A DNA stretch of 64,000 bases, taken from contig JARUPZ010000026.1 in the NCBI GenBank assembly GCA_031213475.1, forward strand, positions 8,801,824 through 8,865,823. Direction: 5' to 3'. Below are positions 1 through 11,800 of this stretch, piece after piece. The DNA is from Nereocystis luetkeana (Eukaryota; Sar; Phaeophyceae; Laminariales; Laminariaceae). Under the pieces are notes generated by a model that did not search any database, was not told the DNA's origin, and was given only the letters and a program-made list of their open reading frames with translations. The position numbers and the translations under genes are program-made. Each line of letters begins with the position of its first letter. Positions within the stretch are counted from its first letter, which is position 1.

Positions 1-149
1 CTTTGTTTTCTTTCAATTGGTATTTTGCTATCAACGCTGAAGCCCATATTACTACAGTAGTATGTGTAACACATTGAGCGATGGCCAACAGCCGTCAAAA
101 CAGTATGATTCGTGTAGTAAAATACAATTGACTCCATAGGATCGGATCG

Positions 150-416
150 ATTCGGGTCGGGTCGAGTCGGGTCGGGTCAAGTCAGGTCGGGTCAAGTCAG
201 GTCGGGTCAGGTCGAGTGAGGGTGGCCCGACCAGACCCGCGGTAGTTTGAAAACCTCCTGACCCGACCCGACCCGACCCGACCCGACCCGACCCGACCCG
301 ACCCGACCCGACCCGACCCGACCCGACCCGACCCGACCCGACCCGACCCGACCCGACCCGACCCGACCCGACCCGACCCGACCCGACCCGACCCGACCCG
401 ACCCAACCCGACTCGA
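150..416. repeat. Inverted GGGTC / GACCC pentamer array
   Basis: GGGTC units at 150-225 face about 30 perfect GACCC units at 257-412, so the locus can fold back. Long frames here are only the repeat translated. The unit is not the algal telomere heptamer. Confidence 0.9.
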
Positions 417-540
417 CACGTGCTACTTCGAAACGAATCTTGGTCCAACCCGTGGGTGAGGTCATGATGTGGATTATTTCATGGATAAAGTCGATATCAC
501 GTAAAGCCAGTGTAGAAAAGAATAACTTCGGTAGGGGCGG

Positions 541-775
541 CGGGATGTACTCGATATGATGCATGGCCGTGATCGAATGACCATAGACACTCGCATCCCT
601 ACAATGCCGGGACGGAGCATGTCGGAGGCGAGGCCAGGCAGACATTACTTGCACCAAGCGCAAAGCGCCTTAAGATGTCTGGAGAGTCGCATGGAGGGTG
701 AGCTGCGTGCTACTAAGAACCACTTTCGAGGCAGACTTGCACATGGATGACAACTTCAATGGGTTGATTTAGTTT
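541..775 (+). repeat. 260-bp dispersed repeat, copy 1
   Basis: Family hallmark: ATGGCCGTAGTCGTATGACC, CAATGCCGGGACGGAGCATG, GTTTTCACCGACCAGGCAGA, GCACCAAGCGCGAAGCGCC, then GCAGCTCACC on the opposite strand. Nearly full-length. Confidence 0.85.
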
Positions 776-1404
776 CCAGTGTGAACACACCCAGAGACAG
801 CAATGGATTTACTATGTAACTGTCTCTTGTGTGCCACACCATAAACACTACCTGGTACGTGATACGATCATCAAAAAAAAAAGGTACCCTGGTTGTCTAG
901 CTCGAGTAGTGAGCGGAATGTTGTACAGTGTCTTTGCCAACCGACGCTAACCCAACCAATGCATAACATATATTTGCGGTAGGGTTGGGTGGGTATGATG
1001 CCATCAGTTTTAACATTAACTTCAGTACCACTCACGCGAGCAGTTCTTGGTTTGCCCCACTCATAAACGGACCCTAAACAGTCTAAAATATTAGTGCTGG
1101 CTCGCGAAGAGCGACCAAACCATTTCCATGGCGGTGCGTATCGGCTCAGCCACGAGGCCCAAAAGCGCGTACGTAGCACCGCAAGTATCCGACGCATCAT
1201 AGCCTCGGTAACATTCTAGCGAGTGGCTGACCAGTAGCCTCAACACCGAGGCGAGGCCTAAAAGGAAGCCACCCCCCTAGTGCAATCGTCTGCGTGGTAT
1301 ATAATATCCCCAAGAGGGGCTATGCGGAAGTTTCGCATCTCGTGAAAACCCCTGGACTGGGCACCATTCTGATAGTTCGACGTTTCTCGCTTGATGATCG
1401 AGAT
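776..1404. other. Intergenic, nothing recognised
   Basis: No supported gene or repeat. One TACCTGGTA at 849-857. A frame on the minus strand (871-1200) has no domain. Confidence 0.5.
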
Positions 1405-1745
1405 CTTTCAGGGCATTAAGGTTCCTCATCTGTATGATCTGCATGATGTGTGGTGTGTATGATTTAGCTCATGTTGCCGGGCGCGGACACCGCACACTCG
1501 TAGCCTGCCTGGTCTAAGGCCTGTTCCCGGAGATGGATCTGTACTACACAATTTTTGCACAGCGTCCCATAGCAGTAGGTTAGGGTCTTGATGATATAAA
1601 ATATCTACCTGATCTAGGTGATCTACTGTATTAAATAAATGGCATATCTACTTATGGTCTATCTGTACCAGGTATATGATATCCCTGTGGAATATCTATC
1701 TGTAGATGGTCCATCTGCAGATGATCTGTCTAACGTATGGAAAAG
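1405..1745 (+). repeat. GATC-rich dispersed repeat, copy 1
   Basis: GATCTGTATGATC-type steps, AGCTCATGTTGCCGGG, then runs of CTATCTGTAGAT. Contains TACCAGGTA at 1666-1674. Confidence 0.65.
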
Positions 1746-3721
1746 TTGTGACATTATTTCTAGTTTAGGCGTCATGCTACAGGCTCAAAAACTGTCTCAG
1801 TCTGCCCGGACACAGCCGATTCAACCCCTCTCACCGTCATAACTACTGCTCTACAGTATGTTCGTTTCAGCTTCGAGACACGCACACATTGTGACCTCGT
1901 ACGTACATATGATGTATACACCCCACCCCGACTGACCTGCGCTTCCCCCCGCTTGGTTGGTCTTTGTGGTCTTTCTGGTGCTCTTCCCGACCCGCTTCCA
2001 CCGGCGCGTCTGCCCCCACCATTTCGCACATCCTGTTCATGTCATTTCGTGGTAAAGCAAAAACAAAGCTTAATCGGCGAGAAGGCGTGGAGACGAATTG
2101 ATGTACTGAGCACGGTAAGAAAGGTAAGCATGGTTGGCGACCGAATCGGTGGGCGATAGCAGTTGGCCTCTAGGAGGGGAGAGGGGGCGTGGGGGGCCAG
2201 CAGAAAACAGTGAGAGTTTACGGAATTTGAATGAGATTGAATGACTGTGAATGCAAATTGATGGAGATTGAAAGTGAACGAAAAATACTGAAACGATTTG
2301 AAACGGAGTGAAATCATCGAAAAACAGTAAAATACGATGAAAATTGATGAAACCAAATGAACATGAATGCGAAATTTAAGGTATTCTTAGATTTTTTCCT
2401 GATAGCCTTTAGCAGTTACCAGTAGCATTTATGAGTGGGCAGTGGGCACGAGGGAACCTCGTTCAGGCTTCTCACGTACTTACCGGTACCACGTTTCGTA
2501 GGGAATGTTGTCTCCGTTTTGGTGTTCACGTCAGAGTCCAAGCCCTATTTATCATGATGCCGTTATTTTTGTCAATAGGCAAAGATGTCTACACATACTA
2601 CCGGGGTAGCAAAAGCGCACCATGTACGTTCTCAAATTAGCGTGTTCGTACGTCAACCGTCTACTGTGTGACCTTTTTCGGGATTACCACTTGGTTGTGA
2701 GAGCTGCACGTGACCAGCTTCCGCACTGTCGGTGCCTACAAAAGAGGACGAGGCTGGGCTAACGCGTGGGGCTTGTTTTATTGCACGCCGTCTCTAGGTT
2801 GCTAGGTTGTCACATTCGCCCTGCTGCTGTGGTCTAGGTGTTGAGCTTTGAGTGCAGCGGGATCCCGTTTTAATTTTTTCTTTCTTTCTTCAAACGTACT
2901 CGGCCTACTGCTAGAGTGAGACCGACTTGCCTCAGATACAGTAAACTCTCTACTAGTAGCATTAGTATTGCCGGCCAGGTTGATATCAGGTAGCAGCCAG
3001 GGAGAGAAAGGGGCGGCAAGGTGGATATTTTTACGTGGGATTTCAAGGATAAAACGGGCGAATCCAATGAGGTAGCAGGCACGGTGGGGGAGGGGGGGGA
3101 GGGGGGCAAGAGAAACTATTTCGGGGCTTCAAGGACGGGAAGGGACGAATAAAACGAGTTAGGGGGTAGGGGAGGGAGGGGAGCAGGAAGAACGTTGTTT
3201 CGGTTTCGAAGGGAAAAAGTATCTAGACGTATGAGTTGTCCGGCAGGGGGCGGGGGGCCGGGGGGCCGGAGGGGTGGACACATTTTTCCCCCTTGCGGAA
3301 GGTAGAGGGGGGAGAGGGGTGTGTGCTCGACGAAGATGGATGTTTCTGGGGCTTCCAAAGAGAAGAAAGGCGAAACAAATCAGTCGGAAAAAGGTACAAA
3401 ACAAACGACCCATTCAAAGCAGAAAAAAGGGTCAAGATGAACCGAATGCCGTTAGCAGGTCAGAGCTGTTCTATGATAGAGGTTCACCCTAATTTTTCCG
3501 GGGTTTCTCACATCAGAGGCTGCATACCTCACCCGAAAACTAACTTCAACAAAAATCGATTTGCATCCCGATGACTACTCCCATGGCCAAAGTATACAAA
3601 AACGTCATTTTCTAAACAAGATTGGCCTTCCGACGAGTTTGGGTTAAGTAGCCCCGTCATCCCGAAAACATTTTATTAATAGCGGAAATGTGCTGCCTCT
3701 ATCGTAGAACGCGTCGTCAAG
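1746..3721. other. Intergenic, no gene seen
   Basis: Contains a GAATG/GAAAT-rich stretch at 2215-2370 and G-rich strand-biased DNA at 3000-3320. Frames in the latter come from composition. Confidence 0.5.
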
Positions 3722-4067
3722 CCAAGGGTGGGGGCGGGGGCGTACTCATTTGCTGCTTACCATTATCGTTTGACCATTGACCACTCCTCCACTTCGAGAC
3801 GGAGCACCGTTCCTATTCCTAAGAAAGACACCTCCAACATTTGGGCTCTCATTACCCAGCGGCGGCGGCGGGGGGGGGGGGTGTACTCGATAGGAGATAT
3901 GTACTCGATCTCATGTATGGCCGTAGTCGTATGACCATAGACCCTCGCATCCCTACAATGCCGGGACGGAGCATGTCGGGTTTTCACCGACCAGGCAGAC
4001 ATTGCTTGCACCAAGGCGGGGGGGGGGGGGGGGGGTATACTTGATAGGAGAGATGTACTCGATCTCT

Positions 4068-4098
<31 letters not shown>

Positions 4099-4310
4099 GG
4101 CCGTAGTCGTATGACCATAGACCCTCGTACCCCTACAATGCCGGGACGGAGCACGTCGGGTTTTCACCGACCAGGCAGACATTGCTTGCACCGGCGGGGG
4201 GGGCGGGGGTACACAGTTGTTGATTACCGTTGACCACGCACTTCTTTCGAGGAGGAGCGAAGGGGGGGGGCGGAAGAGTCGGCGAGACTTTATCCCTGAA
4301 AATATTGTGT
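3722..4310 (+). repeat. 260-bp dispersed repeat, copies 2 and 3 (truncated, tandem) inside a second repeat
   Basis: Two head-to-tail partial copies (about 3885-4015 and 4035-4192), both ending at GCTTGCACC, with G runs at both joints and a 28-T run inside the second. Flanking pieces 3740-3860 and 4205-4300 resemble 47820-47940, a separate repeat that contains ACATTTGGGC. Confidence 0.75.
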
Positions 4311-4795
4311 CCGGCAATAAAAAATCATTTCTACTAGTGGAGAAGCTCCAACAAGTTGGATGGTGGGAGCCTTCCTATCAATCCCAATAATACAAGCTTA
4401 GGGTACCTTCCCTTTTGGTGGGTGAAGTGGTGCCGACTCGCACCTCTATGTTCAGGGTCTCAAGGCTTGAACCTGCACATACGAGAAGAGACTACACATA
4501 CCTAGTAAATGACAATTAAGGCAGCAATGGCCGCACCAAACAACCTGGGCTGACCATACTCTGTATTTTGGCCCAGTGTCCTATCACCACAAGACACGTC
4601 TTCAGCAACATAACATTGGACAAAATCCCTTGAAAATATCATTGAAGAAATCCCTGAACACGTCATCGAACATACCATCGGACCCAATCATTTGAACAAG
4701 CTGCACCATCGTTTCGCTGCCACCTGCCGCGTTTAGTATAGCCGGTTTATAGTACCGGACAGTGTTCGTTGTTCTGGTCGTTTATTTTCTTAGTT
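4311..4795. other. 3' flank of the EsV-1-7-like gene, nothing recognised
   Basis: Would hold its 3' UTR or a last exon if the donor at the stop is used. No clear domain continues here. Confidence 0.4.
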
Positions 4796-4808
4796 TCAAC
4801 TCACTCAC
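4796..4808 (-). other. Possible splice donor overlapping the stop of the EsV-1-7-like gene
   Basis: On the minus strand the last codons run CAC CAT GGG TGA GTG AG. The stop TGA lies inside a perfect donor GG|GTGAGT, so a spliced transcript could read past it into sequence below 4796. I found no convincing downstream exon there. Confidence 0.35.
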
Positions 4809-6634
4809 CCATGGTGCTTGTGGTGCGTGCAGTATCTCGCCAGGGTCTTTCGCGCGGCTGTGGCCGTGACCGTGGCCGTCGTCTGCCGGTGCCCCCAGAA
4901 GCACGTCAAACCGCACCCGGGGAAAGCGCACACTGTTTTTCTGGACAGCGTCAACCCAGCCGGTTTATGCAAACCACACCACCGTCGTTTCCCGGCCCCT
5001 GGTGTTCCCCCACGGCTGCTGCTACTGCTACTGCTACTGCAGCCACCGCTGCGACCGAGATCGCCTACACCCCCGCGGCGGCCTTCGCTATCACCCTCCT
5101 CTGCTAGCTCGTAGTCGGCGGAGACTAGGCATCCGCTTTCAGCGCACTCCCAGCGGTCTACACGGGTCGGTACGGACGTCGAGACTACTCCTGACGGCTG
5201 CAGACCGTCCGCCAAGGACCGTTCTTCGGAACGGTCTTTCGTTGCAGCTGCAGACCCATCATGGTCATGCCGATTCCGAGAAGCAGCAAGACTCCCCGCT
5301 AGAGCGCACTGCTCTGCTTCGCAGATGGTGGCGATTGCTGGGGAGCTGTGGTCGGAATCCGCGGTGGGTCGGTGGGGCAGCTGGACGGCGTCGAGCTCCG
5401 GCAAAGGTGGGGGGTGGTACGCCCAATTTGGCAGGGACGCAGAAGCAAGGGACAGGGGTGGTGGCGGTGGCGGCGGCGGCGGCGGTGGTGGTGGTGGTGG
5501 TGGCGGCGGGCTGAGCGTTGCGGGTGGGCGAGACTCGGTGGGGTAAAGGTTCCCACCCTCGGCCTTGCTTGATACTGTCGCCGTCGTCGTAGCCGCCGGG
5601 GGTGATAGCGGGGTCATCGGGCAGGGAGAAAGGGAAAGGGAAAGGGAAAGGGGGGGAGAAGGAGAGGGAGAAGCCGTCCCCAGGTACCTGGCGGCGGGTG
5701 TTATCGGGGCGCTTGCCTGGACGTGATCGCCTCCCTGGGCCTCGGGCCCTCGGAAGGTGGCGGGGGGAGGTGCTGCTGCCTTTTCGTCTTCCCTTTGCTG
5801 TGCTCTCGAAGCCGACGTGCCCCCTCTGGACTCGCTCTCGCGCCCCGCGCTTCCGGCGACCAGGGTGGTATTGGCTGAAGAACAGGAGGGGCTTGTATGG
5901 CCGTCTACTACCGGGTAGCTGCTGCTGCTGTTGCTGGTGTTGTTTGTGTTGCCCCTGCTAGCACTGTTGATGCTGATGTTGATGTTTTTGCTGTGGTGGC
6001 TGGTCCTAGCGATGCTGCTGCTGCTGCTTCTAGTTGTCCTGCTGCTCGAGCCGTAGGTGCGGACCCCAGCCCCGCCGCCGGCGAGAGTACCGCCTGATTC
6101 TTGTTGCAACCCCGCGGAAGGTAAATCTCGCTTGACACCCACACTCGCGCTGGCGGTGGACTTTACACCCAGGTCACCAGAACAGCACTCCAACCTTACC
6201 CCCCCCGTGCTCCCCTCGAATTTTCCGGAAGAATATCCTGGTGCCTGTCTATCCCCGCCACTGGAAGGAAGCATGACTTCTAATTCTAAACCCCCCTCTG
6301 CTTGTGTGCCCCCGTCGTTCTGAGTATGCGCTATTTCGTGCCCCGACGATTCATCCTGTTGTTGCTGTTGCTGCTGCTGCTCGTTGTGATGGGGATGCAA
6401 GAATGGGATAATATCCTCGCCCTCTCTGGTAGAGTTGTCGTCGCAGCGGAGGGCATCCAGGGAGGCAACGGGAAGGTCGACCAGCGATAGGTCCGTCGCT
6501 GTCCAGGCCATTCCCGTCAGCCAGGAGTCTGGGTCTTCTGAGCCGGGAGAAGAATTGACAGACTGCATCGAGGCGTGCGCCCCCCGGTGGGCTCCGCTTC
6601 CAATGCCCGCCTTTATTGCCGGCGGTGCTGTTGT

Positions 6635-6665
<31 letters not shown>

Positions 6666-6721
6666 ACCGCCGTGGCTGTTTCCACTGCTTCCGCCATTGT
6701 TTTTGCTGTTGTTGTTGTCGT

Positions 6722-6758
<37 letters not shown>

Positions 6759-8113
6759 ACCGCTGACGCCGACATGGGTTGTACAGTCCCCGTGTTCGAA
6801 CAGGGACCTTGCGGTGGACGGTGAGACGGCGGAGGGAGCGACGCTGCCCGATCTGGTCGGAGAGCCCATGTGTCCGGCCACTGGGTTGTTGTCGCTGCCG
6901 CTGCCGCCGTTGACGACGACTGAAAGCCTACTGCCCCCCACGAAGTTGCTGGGATAGCTGGTGAAGAATAATCAAGGGGGCGAGACGCTTCCCCAAAATA
7001 TTTTCTCTGGGCGCGGCGGGCAGCGACACCGGTGGGCTGCTTCTTCTTGTCGAGAGCGGGGCGTGGCGGGTGGTGCGCAGTCCCTCCCCGACCGCGTATT
7101 CCGGTTGCTTCGCACCTACCCCTAAGAACGGAGTCCCCCCGCGCCCCCGACTTCGACTCTGCAGGCGCTGGAGGCTTCCCTGCCCTCTGAGCTTCTGTCG
7201 CCGCCACAACGGACGCCGCAGCCGCCGCTCTTGCGGCCGCCTTCACGGCAGCTTTAGAGAGCCCCGCCACCGCGGACCGGTCCACCTTACGCGCTGGAAG
7301 CTTCAATTTATCCCGTCTAGCTTTAGATGCGGGAGCCGTCGTCTGCCTATTGGTATGCCCAATACTATTAATAGGGATTGTCGGTAACTGCAACGGCATG
7401 GGTCCGACGGTGGCAAGGGCAGGCGTTGCGTCGGACGGTGGCCGTCTTGAGTGTAGGAGGTGCGCTGGCAGTTGCTGCACGCCGGACAGGTGAGAGTGGG
7501 AAGACGTGACGGAGCTGGTGGTGGCGGTGGCCTGTTCGCTGCCGAGCTGGTTCTGCAGTGGCCGTGTCATAGGGTGCTCGTAACCTCCGAAAACGTTGAG
7601 GCAAGGGTTGGGCGGAGGAGGAGGTTGGTTGGGGAGAAACCCCAGCCCCTGCATGACGGGGTAGATGCCGGAAGGGTTGGCTTGGGCCCCCACATCCACA
7701 CTCTCGTCCACCGAACTTGCGCCTGACTCAGAAACTCGTATGCCGGAGGACGCCCACACCCCAACGGCGTTGCTTAGAACGCCGCTGCCCATTTTTGCCA
7801 CGGGTGGTCTCGGCCGAGTTTTCCCACTGGTAGCTGGAAGCTCGGATGGTATCGAGGAGGAAGGTGGCACCTCTCGTCTGCGGGCTAAGCTTTGGTCCAG
7901 CTCCCGCCGCCAGTCTTCATCTTCTTCCCAGGAAGCTGGCAGGGCTACCACTACGCCCGCTAGTACGGTTTCGGGTGCATCCTGAGCGAAAGTGGCGCCA
8001 GGGGTGACGTCGCTCCACCCTGCCGCTGCGGTCGATGGGAGGTGGAGGGTCTCCGCAGGTTCTGGAGAACTGGTGCTGGCGCTCCTGCTGCTAGCCCCCG
8101 CTGGTCTTAGCAT
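4805..8113 (-). CDS. Large low-complexity protein with C-terminal EsV-1-7-like Cys/His domain
   Basis: A single 1102-codon open frame. Most of it is disordered: Ala runs (about residues 300-325, 455-470, 490-500), a Gln run near 590, Ser-rich blocks and an 18-residue Pro run near 895. The last 115 residues carry paired C-x4-C and C-x2-H motifs: C990/C995, C1046/H1049, C1062/C1067 and C1095/H1098, with 12 residues between H1049 and C1062. That matches the EsV-1-7 repeat (C-x4-C-x16-C-x2-H-x12) known from brown-algal IMM-type proteins and a phaeovirus, but the C-to-C spacers are stretched to 50 and 27. EsV-1-7 proteins are implicated in brown-algal development; the biochemical role is not established. 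The stop codon overlaps a possible splice donor (GG|GTGAGT), so the protein may continue. A TATA-like AT run lies about 25 bp before the ATG. Inference: developmental or regulatory protein. Confidence 0.75.
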
Positions 8114-8782
8114 GACAGCAAAATGTTTCGCCTTATATTATATACCAACGGTAGGCGATGGAGGGCCACGCTGTTACAGTAGTACTGTTGTGTTGCTGCT
8201 TTTTCGTAGAGTATGAGTTGATTGTTTTACGACAATCGACGAACCATCACGGAAGTCGTGCTTGCCGCGCTGGGAGCTGAAACTGGGAGAGAGAGCGGAG
8301 GGAAGTCTCTCGGCTTGGGCTTTCCTCTGCTGTAGTGAGCGCTGCCCCGGACCGCTGCTGCGCCACGGTGCTTAGGGGAAGCGGGGTGGCAATAACATGC
8401 GGGCAAGGAGCACGACAATCGACGATTTAAACGAAATTAGGCCGCACGAAACTGTCTGGTGCTGGCCATAACGACCAACTACCCTACGAGACGGGTCTTT
8501 TTGGACGCGTCATGGCGTCTTTTGGCCTTATTATCCTTGGCATAGTATACATCGGACGGTCAGTCAAGGGGTCAAACCGCGGTCTCTGGCAAAAACGCAA
8601 TAACGACGTACCTCAGGGCGAAGAGGAACATGCGGCGAGATACACTTTCACAAACCTTAACGCCGTTTGGTATAGAGTGGAACTCCCGAACTAAGAACGG
8701 AGACACTGAGAGACCTGCAGAGCTGCAACAGCGTAGTCGCTACAGCAGAGAGGGTGTGGGGCAGAAAGAGCAGGGTGGAGCC
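8114..8782. promoter_or_regulatory. Divergent promoter region between the EsV-1-7-like gene and TAF2
   Basis: 669 bp between two outward-facing start codons. A TATATAATATAAGG-like run lies on the minus strand at 8133-8147. A 14-bp direct repeat ACGACAATCGACGA occurs at 8229-8242 and 8412-8425, 183 bp apart. No MITE or satellite is seen, unlike most non-coding DNA here. The promoter role is inferred from position; it depends on exon 1 of TAF2 being right. Confidence 0.45.
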
Positions 8783-8821
8783 ATGGAGGCGGCAACAGGA
8801 ATTCTCACGCCACTTTACCAG
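8783..8821 (+). CDS. TAF2: TAF2 exon 1 (probable start exon)
   Basis: Encodes MEAATGILTPLYQ, then donor CAG|GTGCGT. The ATG sits in a good context (GGAGCCATGG), and the phase-0 end fits exon 2. The ending LTPLYQ resembles the start of the TAF2 N-terminal domain (LTHQ in animals). It is chosen mainly on context and phase. The following 8.6-kb intron is long, so a closer start exon cannot be excluded. Confidence 0.5.
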
Positions 8822-11800
8822 GTGCGTGGAGTTTTTTGTGAGGTGACTACGTGATGCAAGCTGAACTCAAAACGCGCCATGTTCGTCTGTGTTTTTGCCT
8901 GCATGGTGCGGAATTGAGAGTCGCCTGATGTACTGGTGCACTACGCTGTATACGTGTACGTGCGAGCATAGCGTCCCGGTAAGCAGGTGTGCCGGTGTGG
9001 TCTTGATCGAAATTGGCTTGTTTGGTCTTTGGTACCATCCCCACCAAGCGATGTCCGTCGATCAAGCAGCGCGACGTACCTATCACACTATTCGGAGAGC
9101 CTGAAGGATGCATTTGAACTTTTCAAGGTGGTGCTGAAGTCGTTCGAGCTCTCCTGCACAGCAGTGGTGCACAGCGAAGGGGGGCATGATACCCGTGGTA
9201 GCCACCTACTACGATGATAAGCGTGTCATACCGTCATCTCTGGTATCGTGTATTGTACCAGGTAGAGGTACGAGTATGGTCTTGGACTCCATCCAGGCTC
9301 GATGGACAGAAGCGACTTATGACAAGAATCGCCATACACACAGCTGTTTCATTGCCTACGCCACCCTCGAGGAAAGATGCTTCTACACTCGTACTCGTAT
9401 GATACACAAAGCGCTTCGCTCCGCGGGCGGCCTACGCCGCCCGCCACGCTCGCTCAGGAAGGAAAAGTACATCAAATTACTATGCGAAGCGGACAGAGGT
9501 TCATGATTGAATACACTTTTTTTATGATCGTAGTTGCAAACTGGCGACTTGATAATGCCAAGAGTCCCGCCGCCATGCTTCAGGAGAAAACAGCTCGTCG
9601 GACGCCACATACGCTTCGCATCGCGGACGGTTGCCGCACGTACGTACGTACCCCAGGTAGGGTGCTTGATTTATTCTTTCGATATGCTGTGTGTACGAAA
9701 ATGGAGAGCACAGCACGGCACAGCGGCACAGCAGCAAGCACCGCAAAAATATATGAAATGAAACCGAAAAATTCGAGAAGAAAAAAAAAATCCCCGTCCC
9801 TCTCCTGAAATAAATTTTCTGCCTGATTGGAACACCTTGCACCGGTCAAAAAAGAAAAAAAATGAACAGCAGAGCTTCTCTCCGCGTCGTACGCCGCCCG
9901 CCCCTCTCGCGACCACCTCGCCACCGATGCGGTCCGGGTAAAGCTTTCCTCACTCTCTGCCACGGTCAGCCCCGTCGCCCGCCTCGCGTGAAGCCCGGTG
10001 CTCACCGTGACCGTCGTTCGCCAACTGGACAGTATTGGTACCCAGACTGGGAGCTCCCTCTTTCAACTTCAGCGTGGTTGCTAAATATTCACCGCTTGAA
10101 TGTTATCTTGCAATTTCGGACGACCCCTATATTTTGTACATACTATACCCAAAATCACAAATTGAGGCCAGACAGAGCCCGTTTATGCATCCCTCGTGCC
10201 TCTAGGCACACACGACGCCTAGGCACGAAAGCGGCGACCGCGCTCCTTGCAACCCCCCCTCTACTCGTCAGCACCCGCTGACACCCGCGACGGCGCCGGG
10301 CTCTCCCGCCGTGCCGTGCGCGGAGTACACGCACGCACATGAAACGAAAGAAGAAAAAAGGAAGAAAAGACTGAGAGTGCCAAGAGAAATGGAGAAAACA
10401 AAGAACCGCTGGAAAGGTCCGGCAAGTAATAAAAGGAGGCGGTTTCGAGGTGGGAGCTCTGAGGGGCCAGGGATGTACCAACCGAGCACGCTCAGGGATT
10501 TAGATCTAAGTAAGTGGTTCTATACCTGGCACACGACTGCACATGGTATTAGTACGTACCCGTACCACTCTAGACTGACGTGTGTACAAGCACCGCTGCT
10601 GTCTATTCATGTTCATGTGATTAAACAGTCCTTACATGGCCGCCCTGAGCGGTAGCTCTTACGAGTACGAGTAGTTAACTGCTGCTGCTGCTGCTGCTGC
10701 TGCTGCGCTGCTGTACACGTAGACCACGGCGCGCATAATGTTGAGAAAAATAGGCTCGATCGGCACGAACACAGCAAGAAAGTTGGTTTAAGAAACGCAG
10801 CTCAACATAGTGGGACGAGCTCTAAATCCTAGACAACATAGTGAGATCGAGGTCGAAAAAAGAAAATACGACATTGAGCCTGGACACCAAATTGACGTTT
10901 CTTAACACCGGCCGCGCACTGTACACAGAAGTAATATACTGGCATACAAGGGCTCCGCATGGGTGCCTGCCGGCACCCATGCTCCGGATAGGAAAATATA
11001 CCTCAGTTCCAAGTCGTGTGAATACTTGTAAGGAAGTTGACAGAAATGTACCTTTCGATCTTGTTACGAACAGGATCAGGGCACTGCCAAGTGGTGCAGG
11101 GAAAAGGTAAGAGTTTTCGTATCTGTCTCATTCGAATTATAGACCAACTTTTATAGCATTTGTTTGGGGCGTTATTAACTCTGTCCTTTTCAGCCATCTA
11201 CTCCCAGAAATCAGAACCGTCTACCTGGTATTATTTATGGGCCAGGAAATCATCGTTGGAGCTCAGTTGCTGCTGGCGGGGGCAGAAATCAGCTCAGTTC
11301 CGAGAGGTTTCTCATATATCTCAGGACTGAGATTGCTTTAGTTTTGTTCACGATAGTTGTATTGCTGCCCTTTTGCTGCCCAGTTGCCAAGTACCCAATA
11401 CCCACGCCGATATCACCCCTTTCTACGGCGAGCTGTACCTACTTCCAACGGCGCTTGTGCAGAGAAGATGACCTCTCCCGCACACGAAAGCGATAGCAGC
11501 AGCGCAACCTCGAAAATAGTAGCAACAGCAGCAGCAGCAGGAGTAGTAGCAGGCATCGCTGCTGCTGCGGTCGGTTGCTGCAGCTGCTGCTATGCAGACC
11601 CCAGCCGCAACCCCAGCAGCAGCACAACAGCAGCAGCAGCGGCACGTACGGCATCGTAGCAGACAACAACTTGCAGTATACGCCCAAATTACTGCGAAAA
11701 CAGGACGCGTACTGTACGCGCATTATCGCACTCAACCCTGATAACAGGCAGTAATCGAGATACTGCGAGTATGAGCGGTATCGAACACCTGATACCTGAT

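Noticed and set aside
197-448. Long minus-strand frames full of GSGRVGSGRV
   Set aside because: Translation of a GACCC pentamer array; open in every frame for trivial reasons.
5002-6957. Many plus-strand frames (Gly, Leu and Cys runs) across the EsV-1-7-like gene
   Set aside because: Antisense shadows of CTG, GGT and similar codon runs in the minus-strand gene.
9580-10005. 141-codon minus frame
   Set aside because: No domain, no protein-like pattern, and no neighbouring exons; likely chance.
11357-11659. Ala/Cys-rich 100-codon plus frame
   Set aside because: Driven by CAG/GCT repeats.
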